Assembly (NCBI GenBank): GCA_002748425.1 | Contig: PDSJ01000011.1 | Span: 147,247 to 211,246, forward strand | Source of the DNA: a candidate division KSB3 bacterium | GTDB taxonomy: Bacteria; Moduliflexota; Moduliflexia; Moduliflexales; Moduliflexaceae | DNA length: 64,000 bases | Direction of reading: 5' to 3' | In this document: piece after piece, positions 37,582-47,082 of the stretch | Numbering within the stretch: position 1 is the stretch's first letter | Layout: the number at the start of each line of letters is the position of its first letter | Notes under the pieces: model-generated | Seen by the model: only the letters and a program-made list of their open reading frames with translations | What the model was told of the DNA's origin: nothing | Databases searched by the model: none | Position numbers and translations under genes: made by a program

Positions 37582-37700
37582 AAAATCTTTAGGGGGCAGG
37601 GTGAAATTCCTCACCGGCGGTAAAAGTCCGCGAGCCGAGAACGGCTGACCCGGTGTAATTCCGGGGCCGACAGTCATAGTCTGGATGAGATAAAGATTTT
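37582..37700 (+). promoter_or_regulatory. FMN riboswitch (RFN element)
   Basis: Classic RFN element. P1 closes by AAAATCTTT (37582-37590) with AAAGATTTT (37692-37700). The conserved core includes AGGGGGCAGGGTGAAATTCC, CACCGGCGG, GTCCGCGAGC, GACCCGGTG, CCGGGGCCGACAGT and CTGGATGAGA. FMN binding should favour the terminator at 37763-37804 and switch off the downstream transporter. Confidence 0.98.
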
Positions 37701-37762
37701 CGGTGAAAATATCAGGAAGTTCAAGCTGTCCCGTTAATATGACGGGACCTGTGTTGTCCCGG

Positions 37763-37804
37763 AAAAAACGCCCCGTAGTCGTTAAGGATTGCGGGGCGTT
37801 TTTT
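37763..37804 (+). terminator. Riboswitch expression-platform terminator
   Basis: AAAAAACGCCCCG (37763-37775) pairs with CGGGGCGTTTTTT (37792-37804). It ends 15 bases before the start codon of the transporter gene, so control is by premature termination. A hairpin GTCCCGT/ACGGGAC just upstream is a candidate part of the alternative structure. Confidence 0.93.
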
Positions 37805-37819
37805 GCTTGGAGCGCTTTC

Positions 37820-39454
37820 ATGTTCATCAGAGCTCGTCATCTCACTTTCGGCTTCGAACAAGATCTCATTTTACACGATGTTTCGTTCTCAATCGAACGG
37901 AATCAGTTTGTGTCTTTCATCGGGCCTTCGGGCTGCGGCAAAACGACGCTGCTTTACCTGATTGCTGGTATCTATCCGCTTTCACACGGTACGCTGGAGG
38001 TCGACACAAAGCATATTTCCTTTGTCTTTCAGCACGACTCCTTACTGGAATGGCGCAACGCAGTTCAGAATGTGCTGCTGCCTTTTGAGCTGAACGGTAC
38101 GCCGATTACAGCCGACTTGAAGCAAAACGCCGCAGGCATGCTGAAAAAAGTCGGTTTACAGGGCTTTGAAGACTATTTTCCGCACCAGCTTTCCGGCGGC
38201 ATGAAAAAACGGGTGGAAATCGCCCGCGCTCTCGCTACCGACCCGGAGCTTCTGATTCTGGATGAACCCTTTTCAGCGCTGGATATTCTCACTCGCGAAC
38301 GACTGAATATTCTCATGAGGAGTCTGCATACAACAACAAGCTGTACGTTTGTCCTGGTGACACATTCAGTCGAAGAAGCCTGCTTTCTCTCGGAAAAAGT
38401 CTTTGTCATGGCGAAACAGCCGGCGGAAATCGTGAAAGTGAAAGAGATTCACAGCAGCAAGAGTCATGAGGAAAATCGTTTCTTTTTGTCTGACGGGGAA
38501 CAGAGTATTAATCACGAGATTCGCCAAGAGGCTCATTATCTCTGGCAGCAAACAGCTCAAGTCACACAAAAATATCATCTGGACAAGTCTGCGCCCCGGC
38601 CTCATGGAGGAAAGAACAACAGATCGCGCCTGAAGTGCTGCTGCAAAAAATATCTCTTCAACTGCATGATTCCTCTCGAATTATTGAGCTTTTTCGGGGT
38701 GTTAAGTCTCATTAAGATGTATTTGAACATTCCTGATTTTATTTTCCCCTATCCCTGGACGATCCTGAAACGTTTTTTTTCAACGCTGGCTGCCGGTACG
38801 ATCTGGCCGGATTTGAAAATAACCATTATAGAATCCATGAGCGGTTTTGCAATAGCCCTTTTCCTGACACTGCTGCTGGGCTATACGATCGCGAAATCAC
38901 AGCTGCTTTCGAATCTGTTAATGCCCTGCCTGATCGCGACGACCACTATGCCCTCGGTCGCTGTCGCACCGTTTCTGGTATTATGGATGGGCTTCGGGAT
39001 CGCGCCCAAAATTTTTACGGCTGTGATTGTCATGTTTTTTGCCATGCTGATTAACAATATTTCCGCCATTAAGCTGGCCGAACAGAGCATGCAAGAACTG
39101 ATTCTTTTCTATAAGCCATTTTGGTTGACACGATTTACCAAATTTGAACTGCCTGCTGCCTTACCGATGATTTTCAGCGGCATTAAGGTCTCGATCACTC
39201 TATCGGTCATCGGAGCCGTCGTGGGGGAATTCATCTCAGGCAATACCGGCCTTGGTTCTCTGGTCGGAAGAGCCAAGGCCAATTTCGATATCGACTTGAT
39301 GTTTGTGGCGCTGCTCTGGCTGGTGTTGCTGGGATTGAGCTATTATAGTATTGCCAGTTTGCTCTATCTCGGTCTGTCCAAAAAACTACATATCTCACAG
39401 CAGGGAGACGCGTATGGCAGTCGTTTTCAGCAGCGTAAGCGCTATAGCTCCTGA
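37820..39454 (+). CDS. Fused ABC ATPase-permease, likely riboflavin importer (RibX-like)
   Basis: One 544-residue chain joins an ABC ATPase (residues 1 to about 215) and an inner-membrane permease of the NitT/TauT/ThiX type (about 285-535, six helices). ATPase motifs: Walker A GPSGCGKTT, Q-loop FQHDSLLEW, signature LSGGMKKRVEIARAL, Walker B LLILDEPFSAL, His switch THSVEEA. The permease has the EAA-type loop (LPAALPMIFSGIKVS). A linker of about 65 residues with a basic, Cys-rich stretch joins them. Start ATG at 37820 with GGAG seven bases upstream; the frame runs back into the riboswitch and is not translated there. FMN control, plus the binding protein next door, makes riboflavin or a flavin precursor the likely substrate. 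These components are normally separate proteins. Confidence 0.9.
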   Translation: MFIRARHLTFGFEQDLILHDVSFSIERNQFVSFIGPSGCGKTTLLYLIAGIYPLSHGTLEVDTKHISFVFQHDSLLEWRNAVQNVLLPFELNGTPITADLKQNAAGMLKKVGLQGFEDYFPHQLSGGMKKRVEIARALATDPELLILDEPFSALDILTRERLNILMRSLHTTTSCTFVLVTHSVEEACFLSEKVFVMAKQPAEIVKVKEIHSSKSHEENRFFLSDGEQSINHEIRQEAHYLWQQTAQVTQKYHLDKSAPRPHGGKNNRSRLKCCCKKYLFNCMIPLELLSFFGVLSLIKMYLNIPDFIFPYPWTILKRFFSTLAAGTIWPDLKITIIESMSGFAIALFLTLLLGYTIAKSQLLSNLLMPCLIATTTMPSVAVAPFLVLWMGFGIAPKIFTAVIVMFFAMLINNISAIKLAEQSMQELILFYKPFWLTRFTKFELPAALPMIFSGIKVSITLSVIGAVVGEFISGNTGLGSLVGRAKANFDIDLMFVALLWLVLLGLSYYSIASLLYLGLSKKLHISQQGDAYGSRFQQRKRYSS

Positions 39455-39457
39455 AAA

Positions 39458-40468
39458 ATGCCTGACATACCCCAATTGCACATGAAGTATCAAATTGTAC
39501 GCACACAGATCTTGCTGCAGTCCGTCATCTACATATTCCTCTCGTCCTGTAGCATCGCTCACGCTGAAGCTCTGCCTCGGACCGAAACACTGAAACTGGT
39601 CATCGGTTATATTCCTCATATTCAGTTTGCTCCCCTGTATGTCGGGCTGGAGAAAGGAATGTACCTCGATCGGCAGATCGAGCTGAAGATTGAATACGGC
39701 TTTGGGAGCGACATCTTCGGACTTTTACTTCAGGAAAAGATCGATCTGGGGCTCTCCGACTCGGATCAGCTGATCTTGTCCGGTGCTAACGACCTAGGAC
39801 TCGTGGCATTATTGCAGTATTATCAGAAAATCCCAGTCACGATCGTCGCAAAGCGGCAGAAGATCAAGTCCCCGGAGGACTTTCGCGGAAAACGTATCGG
39901 TACGCCGATGATGGCGGGGACCAACTATATCGGACTCGAAGTGTTTCTGCAGCATTACCAGTTGAAAAATGCGGTCATGGTTGAGAATATCGGCTACACT
40001 CAAATCACATCGTTATTACACAACGACATTGACGGAGCTGTCTGTTTTCTGAATAACGAGCCGGTTAAACTGCGGCAACTAGGGACAGAAATTTCTCAAT
40101 GGGACATCAGAGAATTTTCAAATATAATCGGGGGTTCCTTTATTACGTCACGAGCTTTGACGCAGAAACGGCGGGATGTGCTGGGGCGTTTCACAGAAGC
40201 GACCATTGCAGCAATGGAATATACCTGCAAGCATCAGGAGGATGCCATACAGCTCTCACTGCCTTACCTTGACCAGTACAGCGAACAGCCGGATTATACT
40301 CTCCTGAGAGGTGTTCTTGCCTCAACCTGTCAGCTGTTAGACAGCTCATCAGGCTACGGGGCCTTAGACCCGAAGGCCTACGCCGACTCGATTGAAACCC
40401 TCTACCAACTGAGTCTGATCGAGAGTGTCTATCCGGCGAGAAAGATTCTGTTCAACCCTGTTGACTAA
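39458..40468 (+). CDS. NMT1/ThiY-type substrate-binding protein, RibY-like
   Basis: A 336-residue exported binding protein. N-terminal signal sequence ends near IFLSSCSIAHAEA; LSSC could serve as a lipobox, or cleavage may follow AHA. The mature protein matches the NMT1/ThiY fold: LKLVIGYIPHIQFAPLYVGL, KGMYLDRQIELKIEYGFGSD, GLSDSDQLILS, KIKSPEDFRGKRIGTP, DGAVCFLNNEP. It lies three bases after the ABC fusion and shares its FMN-controlled transcript, so it should deliver riboflavin to that permease. Substrate is inferred from the riboswitch. Confidence 0.88.
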   Translation: MPDIPQLHMKYQIVRTQILLQSVIYIFLSSCSIAHAEALPRTETLKLVIGYIPHIQFAPLYVGLEKGMYLDRQIELKIEYGFGSDIFGLLLQEKIDLGLSDSDQLILSGANDLGLVALLQYYQKIPVTIVAKRQKIKSPEDFRGKRIGTPMMAGTNYIGLEVFLQHYQLKNAVMVENIGYTQITSLLHNDIDGAVCFLNNEPVKLRQLGTEISQWDIREFSNIIGGSFITSRALTQKRRDVLGRFTEATIAAMEYTCKHQEDAIQLSLPYLDQYSEQPDYTLLRGVLASTCQLLDSSSGYGALDPKAYADSIETLYQLSLIESVYPARKILFNPVD

Positions 40469-40476
40469 AGGAGAGC

Positions 40477-40530
40477 GCAGCCTGGGCAGGGATTATAGTT
40501 GCGGCCTGCCTGCTGCCTGCTTTATTTTTT
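40477..40530 (+). terminator. Terminator after the flavin transporter
   Basis: GCAG...GGCAGG (40477-40490) pairs with CCTGCC..CTGC (40505-40516), followed by a T-rich tract (TTTATTTTTT). Imperfect stem but well placed, eight bases after the stop. Confidence 0.6.
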
Positions 40531-40701
40531 CATTATCCGTCCAAATCCATAATGCGGCTGGGCCAGACCGAAAAACGTCTCTCCATCAACTTAAAACTTG
40601 ACGTATGTCTCCGCCGCCGTTTTCTTTCTCAGAGAAGAACACAACGACGAATAGAGGACAGCCTTCTTGAACATGAATCACCAACGGAGAAGAAAACAGC
40701 A

Positions 40702-41525
40702 TTGAAGCAGCACGAGATCATTCAACAATTTCTCCTGACCAACGCTCCGAATTACATTCCGCAACGTGATGAGGAGCGTATCTTTCAGGCAGCCTTCAAA
40801 AGCCGCATTCCCCTTATCGTGAAAGGCCCCACCGGCTGCGGAAAAACCCGCTTTATCGAGGCAATGGCCTATCAGTTGAAACTGCCGCTTATGACCGTCT
40901 CCTGTCATGAGGACCTGACCGCTGGCGATCTGCTGGGACGATATCTGTGGAAAGATGATGAAACCGTCTGGCAGGACGGGCCTCTCACACTTGCAGTACG
41001 TTATGGCGGAATTTGTTATCTGGACGAAATCGTGGAAGCCCGTAAAGATACGATCGTCATCATTCACTCCCTGACTGACGATCGCCGCATATTGTATATC
41101 GATAAGACCGGCGAAGTCATCCGGGCGCATGTTGATTTCATGATGGTCTTGAGCTATAATCCCGGCTATCAAAGCCTTGTGAAGGATTTAAAACAATCTA
41201 CAAAACAACGCTTTGCGTCATTTGTGTTCAGCCATCCTCCTCTGGAGATCGAGAGCGAGATCATTCAAAGTGAAAGCGGCCTGTCTGAAAACGACAGCAG
41301 GAAACTTGCTGAAATGGGACGAAACATCCGCGAATTAAAAGGCTTTGGCCTCGATGAAGGTGTCAGCACACGTATGTCGGACGTTTCATCGCGCAGGGAC
41401 TCAGCCCATTCGATGCCTGCCGCTGTGCGATCGGTAACACTCTGACCGATGACCCCGAAATTATGCTCGCCATCCTTGACATCGTGAAACTCTACTTCGG
41501 CGATTTCATGCGTGACGCTGAATGA
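40702..41525 (+). pseudogene. CbbQ/NorQ-type MoxR AAA+ ATPase, frameshifted
   Basis: AAA+ chaperone that remodels metalloenzymes such as Rubisco or NO reductase with a CbbO/NorD partner. The Walker A GPTGCGKTRFIEAMAYQL, DLTAGDLLGRYLW, Walker B GGICYLDEIVEARKD and sensor region LSYNPGYQ are intact. The frame goes wrong at about 41374-41380, right after GLDEGVSTRM, and ends at 41445. The family C-terminus continues in another frame from 41379 to 41525 (GRFIAQGLSPFDACRCAIGN, LTDDPEIMLAILDIVKLYFG). About ten bases appear missing compared with homologues (STR-x5-GR). The TTG at 40702 fits the family N-terminus and has GGAGAAG upstream; the frame itself is open from 40552. Either a real lesion or an assembly error. 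Confidence 0.85.
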
Positions 41526-41719
41526 CTGTCAGCACCGCGCCTGAGCGAGGCTTCAGACCCTTTCAGTGTTCCGCCCACCAACGCGGCATGAGACCCTGGC
41601 ACGAACAACGCGAACGTTTAGTCCCAGTATTTGACAGGCTTTTCAAACAGGGCGAGATTCCCGATGACAGAAAGGAGAAGCTCCAAAAAGCTTTCGACAC
41701 ATTCCGCTCGGCAGATTAG
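41522..41719 (+). CDS. Small ORF between the cbbQ- and cbbO-like genes
   Basis: 65 codons whose ATG overlaps the restored cbbQ stop (ATGA), suggesting translational coupling. The protein (GMRPWHEQRERLVPVFDRLF, PDDRKEKLQKAFDTFRSAD) is charged and partly helical; I do not recognise it. It could be a true small partner or a piece of the N-terminus of the next protein separated by another frame change. Confidence 0.4.
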   Translation: MTVSTAPERGFRPFQCSAHQRGMRPWHEQRERLVPVFDRLFKQGEIPDDRKEKLQKAFDTFRSAD

Positions 41720-41731
41720 GAGAGCTCTGCC

Positions 41732-43839
41732 CTGGCGCTGAAACAATTTTTGATCCTTTTGGCTCCGGGAAGCGCTTGGTATCTCGAACTCCATGCACTT
41801 TGTGCAGCCATTGTCGATCTTGCGTGCACCTTGACAGCACGCCGTAGCGCTTACGGAGTTCGTTTTTTTACTGCGCTGTCACGCGGGGCTTTTGGGAACA
41901 GCCCTGAGCGGGTCGAACAGCTCCTCAAATGGCTCAAAAAAACTTTCGTTCTCGATGAAAAACTGGCTCTCGCGCTTCTCCAGGGCTATCAACGCCTGAG
42001 CGAGCGTTTAGCCCCGCGTGAAGTGGATCGCTACATCGAGGAAGGCCTAAGTTGTCATGAAGTCAATCGCCGCATGGCTGAGCGCTTTCTCGCGCTGGAC
42101 CTCGACAATTCTGAAGCCGTGATTCAGACTCTGGCCTGCGAATGCCGCTTACGTGATGTCATGACAACGCTCGAACGTTTACTGCTCGCTCTAAGCGGAT
42201 ATAAGATCACGATCAAAAGCCTGAGTGCCTTACCTGCTGCAAGCCTGCGGCGCCGTCCCCGCATGGTCATGTTGCAGCGTTCCCTCTATCTCCCGGGCCG
42301 AATCAATCGCTTTGCGTCAAAAAAGGACAATCGGCGCTGGTATGTACTTCTGGCGGTCGTCGGGGCCGCAATGCTGGCATTTAAAAGCTTTCCCTGTCTT
42401 CACGGGCTTCCTGACTACCCCGGCGCAAAAACCCTGGCAGGGGACGCGATTTCCGAACAAAACCTCTTCCAGATTCTCGAATTTCTACGAGTGCTTGAGG
42501 CAAGCCAGACACATTGGTCAGGCTGCAGCAGTCTCATCCGTTTCGCTGTTCAGAAAGAGGCGCAGCAAACCCATTCCGGGCGCTCAGGACCAGAACAGCT
42601 TTTTTTCGACCTCTTGAGTCTGGACAGGCAGGAAATGTCATGGCTCATGCCCCTCAAGAGGATTGTCGAACGCTCAACGCATCTTTTTGATACAGTCGAA
42701 CAACTCGCAGGACTCGACAAAAAACACTTGTTCCAGCGGTATCCTGATTTGAATGAAACCCTTTTGCGGCCCTTCTCTTTTTTGCCGGATTTTTTCTATC
42801 CGGGCTATCTTCAACCTTCTTCATCAGAAGATGATTTACTGAAGATGAACGCCTCGCTTCCACAGCAGGACCTCTCCTTCAGACAAAAAGCTCGCTATGA
42901 CAGTGTTCCCGCTCAGCCTGGAATTATTGAGCGACAGCAGCGCAGCGAGAAACGCAATGAAGAGCAAGGCCGCTGTTACCTGCATGATGAATGGAGTCAC
43001 AATCGCTACCTGCGCGGACATTGTTATGTCTATGAAAGTAAGGCCGAATGGCGTCAGGACGTATTTGTCGGCAAAACACTGATACAGGAAGGAAATAAAC
43101 TGCGCAAGGTTTTCGAGATGTTGCGGCCCGACGAGAACCATAAAGAGAAACGTCTTCCAGAAGGTGATGCAATCAATGAAAGCCTCCTGGTGGAGTATAT
43201 GATTCAGGCCAGACAGGAGCCGGGCCCAAAGATCGATTTTTTCGAACGCCCGGCAGTCAGAAGGCGCGATATTGCCGTGCTGCTGCTGCTGGATGTCAGT
43301 GGTTCCACCGGTGAACGTGTGCATGACGCACGAACGATCGACATCGAAAAGGACGCAGCAGTCATTTTCGGACACGGCCTGGCAGCGCTGGGCGATCGTT
43401 TTTCCATGTGCGGGTTCAGCAGCGACGGTCGGGAACGCTGTAACTTTTTGTTCTATAAAACCTTTGACGAGCCCTGGGATCACGACAGCCAGGCCCGTGT
43501 TCTTGCAGCCCATCCAATGCAGAATACACGCATGGGCGCTGCGCTGCGCCATGCCGGCTATCGCATATCACAGGTTCCTGCAAGACAGAAACTGATTATT
43601 CTGTTCAGCGACGGGCAGCCGCTCGATCGTGAATACGATCCCCGCACGCGCTACGCCCAGCATGATGTACTCATGGCTTGCCTGGAAAACAGCAGGCTGG
43701 GTATCGTCACATTCCCACTCTTGAAAACAGCCGTCAGGATATGGAGCTGATGTTTCCGGGGCAACGCTACCTTATCCTCCACAGTGTCAAACAACTCAGC
43801 CGGGTTCTTCCTCGAATTTATATGAAATTAACCCTTTGA
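41732..43839 (+). pseudogene. CbbO/NorD-type von Willebrand protein, frameshifted
   Basis: Partner of the preceding AAA+ protein. The N-terminal part is helical (VEQLLKWLKKTFVLDEKLAL, RLAPREVDRYIEEGLS). The C-terminal VWA domain has an intact MIDAS start (VLLLLDVSGSTGE) and IILFSDGQPLDREYDPRTRY. The main frame ends at 43750 in KTAVRIWS, but the family C-terminus continues in another frame from about 43711 to 43839 (ENSRQDMELMFPGQRYLILH, VKQLSRVLPRIYMKL), so one frame change lies near 43700-43722. The start is unclear: TTG at 41750 or an unusual CTG at 41732 with AGGAG nine bases upstream. Both genes of the pair carry C-terminal frameshifts. Confidence 0.82.
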
Positions 43840-43862
43840 GCGTACGCATGTAAAAAATAGAC

Positions 43863-43890
43863 TTGACGAAAAGCTTTCGACTGTTACAGT
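43863..43890 (+). promoter_or_regulatory. Putative promoter of the nucleotide-sugar operon
   Basis: TTGACG (43863-43868), 16-base spacer, TACAGT (43885-43890), about 60 bases before the small membrane ORF that leads the rfb genes. Confidence 0.45.
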
Positions 43891-43951
43891 GTCTCTGCAT
43901 ATCTTGTGAGAGTTTTCCCTGACTAAGGACTTTTTGCATGAGGGCTGCCGG

Positions 43952-44110
43952 ATGGGACGTCATTCTAAAAAAAGCGCTTCACGACAAATGCATTCGACGA
44001 GACGCTACAATTCTTCCGAAAATATTTCTTACTATTTTTTAGCGGCTGCCGGACTCTTTGTCTTAATTTTCATTCTTCTCGGTGTGCTGGGCTATGCAGG
44101 AATTTTATAA
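43952..44110 (+). CDS. Small single-span membrane peptide (52 residues)
   Basis: Short reading frame beginning MGRHSKKSASRQMHSTRR, with a basic N-terminus and one C-terminal membrane helix (YYFLAAAGLFVLIFILLGVL). AGGG lies seven bases before the ATG. Its stop is 12 bases before the rfbB start, so it would be the first gene of that operon. Basic N-terminus and hydrophobic C-terminus suggest an N-in, C-out anchor. Unrecognised. Confidence 0.6.
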   Translation: MGRHSKKSASRQMHSTRRYNSSENISYYFLAAAGLFVLIFILLGVLGYAGIL

Positions 44111-44122
44111 AGGAGCAGAGCG

Positions 44123-45175
44123 ATGAGACATATTCTTGTCACAGGAGGCGCAGGATTCATCGGGAGCAACTTTGTCCGCTATATGCTCCGCAATTTTCCG
44201 GAATATACGATTATCAATGTCGATAAACTTACGTATGCCGGGAATCTCGACAATTTACGCGACATAGAAACCCTGGCAAACTATCGTTTTGTGCAAGGGG
44301 ATATTGCTGATCGCGATCTGGTGGAAACACTTATGCCGGAAATGGACGCAGTAGTGCATTTTGCTGCGGAAACCCATGTCGATCGTTCGATTATGGACGC
44401 CGGCAGTTTTATCTCAACAGACGTGTACGGCACCTTTGTCCTGCTTGAAGCGGCGCGGAAATATCCGGTCGAACGCTTTATCCAAATCAGTACCGATGAA
44501 GTGTACGGTACGGCCATGTCGCCAGAGGGCATCAGCCGTCCGTCGCTGGAGACAGATGCGCTGATGCCCTTGTCGCCCTATGCCGCAAGCAAGGCCGGAG
44601 CCGATCGGCTGGCTTTTTCTTACTGGGCGACTCATGACGTTCCGGTGATCATCACGCGCTGCAGCAACAACTACGGTCCGTATCAATATCCAGAAAAGCT
44701 GATTCCGCTTTTTGTCACCAATGCGATTGACGACACAGCCCTGCCGCTCTATGGGGATGGGAAGAATACGCGCGACTGGATTTTTGTGGAAGAGCATTGC
44801 AAAGCGATTTCGCTTTTGCTGCACAGCAGTGCGTATGACGGCGAGGTCTTCAATATTGGTTCGAACCGGGAATTATCCGTCCTGCAAATCAGCGAATTGA
44901 TTTTGAATGCACTTGGAAAACCGACGTCGTTAATGCATTTCGTATCGGATCGCCCGGGGCATGTTCCGCGACATGCTGTCGATTCCTCGAAATTCCGCAG
45001 ATGCTTTGACTGGAGGTCTTCAGCGGATTTTGGCGCAAAACTGGAAGAAACGATCAGGTGGTATGTCGAACACGAAAACTGGTGGCGGCCCATCAAGGAG
45101 AAAGACGCCCGCTATCAGGCATATTACGCGGAACAATACCAGAAACGAGAGGCAACAAGCAGGGAACAACGATGA
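44123..45175 (+). CDS. rfbB: dTDP-glucose 4,6-dehydratase
   Basis: Second enzyme of dTDP-L-rhamnose synthesis, an extended short-chain dehydrogenase of 350 residues. NAD motif TGGAGFIGSNFV, VDKLTYAGNLDNL, HFAAETHVDRSI, the catalytic TDEVYG and YAASK, and NNYGPYQYPEKLIP are all present. AGGAG precedes the ATG. The stop overlaps the rfbD start (ATGA). rfbA and rfbC are not in view. Confidence 0.98.
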   Translation: MRHILVTGGAGFIGSNFVRYMLRNFPEYTIINVDKLTYAGNLDNLRDIETLANYRFVQGDIADRDLVETLMPEMDAVVHFAAETHVDRSIMDAGSFISTDVYGTFVLLEAARKYPVERFIQISTDEVYGTAMSPEGISRPSLETDALMPLSPYAASKAGADRLAFSYWATHDVPVIITRCSNNYGPYQYPEKLIPLFVTNAIDDTALPLYGDGKNTRDWIFVEEHCKAISLLLHSSAYDGEVFNIGSNRELSVLQISELILNALGKPTSLMHFVSDRPGHVPRHAVDSSKFRRCFDWRSSADFGAKLEETIRWYVEHENWWRPIKEKDARYQAYYAEQYQKREATSREQR

Positions 45176-46044
45176 AATATCTTGTGACCGGCTCACAGGG
45201 AATGCTGGGAACCGATGTTCTCGACCTCTTCGGGCACAGGCACGAGGTTTTCGGAATCGATCTCCATAATTGCAATATTCTCAACAAAGGGCAGCTTGAA
45301 GACATTGTGTCACGCTTTCGGCCTGATGTCATTATTCACACAGCGGCCTATACCAACGTTGATCAGGCTGAATCAGAACAAGACCAGGCAGCCGCGTTGA
45401 ACGAACGAGGCACTGCAATCGTCGCAAAGGCCTCCCGAAAATTTCAGGCAAAACTGGTGTATATCAGCACGGATTATGTGTTTGACGGCAGCAAAAAAAC
45501 TCCCTATAAGGAGACTGACAGCCCAAATCCCCAAGGCGTCTACGGTAAGACAAAACTTAGCGGTGAGCAGCAGGTCCAGCAGATTCTCGACAAAGATCAG
45601 TGGTTGATTGTCAGAATTGCCTGGCTGTACGGTCTCCATGGCAAAAATTTTGTCGCGGCGATCTTGCAACGGGCCCAGGAGATCGGGCGACTCCAGGTCG
45701 TCAACGATCAATTTGGAGGGCCAACTTACACTCGGGATGTTGCCGTAGCCATTTCGGCATTGCTGGAAGCCACGGCCTCTGGAATTTTTCATGTTTGCAA
45801 TAGCGGTCAGTGCTCCTGGTATGAATTTGCAATACGCATCCTCTGCCATGCCGGGCTGTCACATGTGCCGATCGAGCCGATTTCAAGCGTCGACTTGCAG
45901 CGTCCAGCCCCACGCCCGAACTATTCTGTCCTGGATACGTCGAAATTTACGTCACTCATCGGACAGGCTCCGCGTCATTGGGAAGACGCGTTACAAATGT
46001 ATTTTGAAGAAGTCACATCATACAAGCTATCCCGTCATGTGTAG
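45172..46044 (+). CDS. rfbD: dTDP-4-dehydrorhamnose reductase
   Basis: Last step of dTDP-L-rhamnose synthesis. 290 residues from the ATG at 45172, which overlaps the rfbB stop. YLVTGSQGMLGTDVLDLF binds the nucleotide; HTAAYTNVDQAE, YISTDYVFDG and the catalytic YGKTKLSGE follow; RPNYSVLDTSKF near the C-terminus is typical of RmlD. The frame extends upstream inside rfbB but that is not used. Confidence 0.97.
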   Translation: MKYLVTGSQGMLGTDVLDLFGHRHEVFGIDLHNCNILNKGQLEDIVSRFRPDVIIHTAAYTNVDQAESEQDQAAALNERGTAIVAKASRKFQAKLVYISTDYVFDGSKKTPYKETDSPNPQGVYGKTKLSGEQQVQQILDKDQWLIVRIAWLYGLHGKNFVAAILQRAQEIGRLQVVNDQFGGPTYTRDVAVAISALLEATASGIFHVCNSGQCSWYEFAIRILCHAGLSHVPIEPISSVDLQRPAPRPNYSVLDTSKFTSLIGQAPRHWEDALQMYFEEVTSYKLSRHV

Positions 46045-46089
46045 AATTGCTCGTCCTGTTCTGCACATGACGTATCAGTTCACTATTTC

Positions 46090-47049
46090 ATGAGAGTATT
46101 AATTACAGGAATTACAGGATTTGCCGGAAGCCACCTTGTCGATTACATTTTAAAAGAACACCCGGATGTCGAAATTTTCGGAATTCGGCGCTGGAGAAGC
46201 CGTACTGAAACGATCAAACATTTCCAGGATGACATTAAGATCGTCGAATGCGAGCTGCGGGACTTGACCTCGGTCTTTAAAGTCGTTCAGGATATTCGTC
46301 CGGACCGCATCTTCCACCTGGCGGCTCAGAGCTTTGTGCCGACCTCATGGGCCTCTCCAGCAGATTCTTTAAATACGAACATTATCGGGCAGCTCAATAT
46401 CTTTGAGGCTGTGCGTTCGCTCGAGATAAGCCCTTGGATTCAAATCGCCTGTTCGTCCGAAGAATACGGCATGGTCTATGATAACGAAGTCCCCATTACA
46501 GAAAGCAACCCGCTGCGTCCTCTCAGTCCCTACGCCGTCAGTAAAGTAGGCCAGGATATGATGGGCTACCAGTACAGCGAGAGCTACGGCATGAAGATCA
46601 TCCGTACACGCGGATTTAATCACACAGGGCCCCGACGCGGCGACGTCTTTGTCTGCTCCGATTTTGCCAAACAGATTGTCGATATCGAAAAGAAAAAACG
46701 TCCGCCGGTAATAAAGGTCGGCAACCTTGAAGCAAAACGTGATTTCACCGATGTCCGCGATATGGTTCGGGCATATTGGCTTGCGCTCGACGGCAACTGC
46801 GCACCGGGTGAGGTCTATAACATCGCCTCTGGAACAACGCACACCATTCAGAGCGTATTAGACCGCCTGTTGAGCATGACCGATGCCGCCATCACTGTCG
46901 AAGAAGATTCCGCGAGACTGCGTCCTTCCGACGTACAGATTCTCTTAGGCGATTACTCCAGGTTCAAGGCTGCCACAGGATGGGAACCCACTATTCCTTT
47001 TGAGCAAACCCTGCAAGACATCCTGGACTATTGGAGAGCCAGAGATTAA
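46090..47049 (+). CDS. GDP-mannose 4,6-dehydratase/Rmd-family sugar epimerase
   Basis: A 319-residue extended SDR enzyme of nucleotide-sugar metabolism. GITGFAGSHLVDYIL (cofactor), HLAAQSFVPTSWASP, the catalytic Ser/Glu region CSSEEYG and YAVSKVGQD, and NHTGPRRGDVFVCSDFAKQI are visible. This pattern fits GDP-6-deoxy-4-keto-D-mannose reductase (Rmd) or a close dehydratase. The exact sugar cannot be told. It forms a tandem pair with the next gene, about 50 percent alike by eye (shared NHTGPR, VCSDFAKQI, VGNLEA.RDF.DVRDMVRAY, ATGWEP-type ends). Confidence 0.85.
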   Translation: MRVLITGITGFAGSHLVDYILKEHPDVEIFGIRRWRSRTETIKHFQDDIKIVECELRDLTSVFKVVQDIRPDRIFHLAAQSFVPTSWASPADSLNTNIIGQLNIFEAVRSLEISPWIQIACSSEEYGMVYDNEVPITESNPLRPLSPYAVSKVGQDMMGYQYSESYGMKIIRTRGFNHTGPRRGDVFVCSDFAKQIVDIEKKKRPPVIKVGNLEAKRDFTDVRDMVRAYWLALDGNCAPGEVYNIASGTTHTIQSVLDRLLSMTDAAITVEEDSARLRPSDVQILLGDYSRFKAATGWEPTIPFEQTLQDILDYWRARD

Positions 47050-47082
47050 AAAACGGAACGACGTGGCTCAGGTGATACACAG

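Noticed and set aside
37703..37819. N-terminal extension of the ABC fusion into the riboswitch
   Set aside because: It would translate through the terminator; GGAG and the normal ABC N-terminus place the start at 37820.
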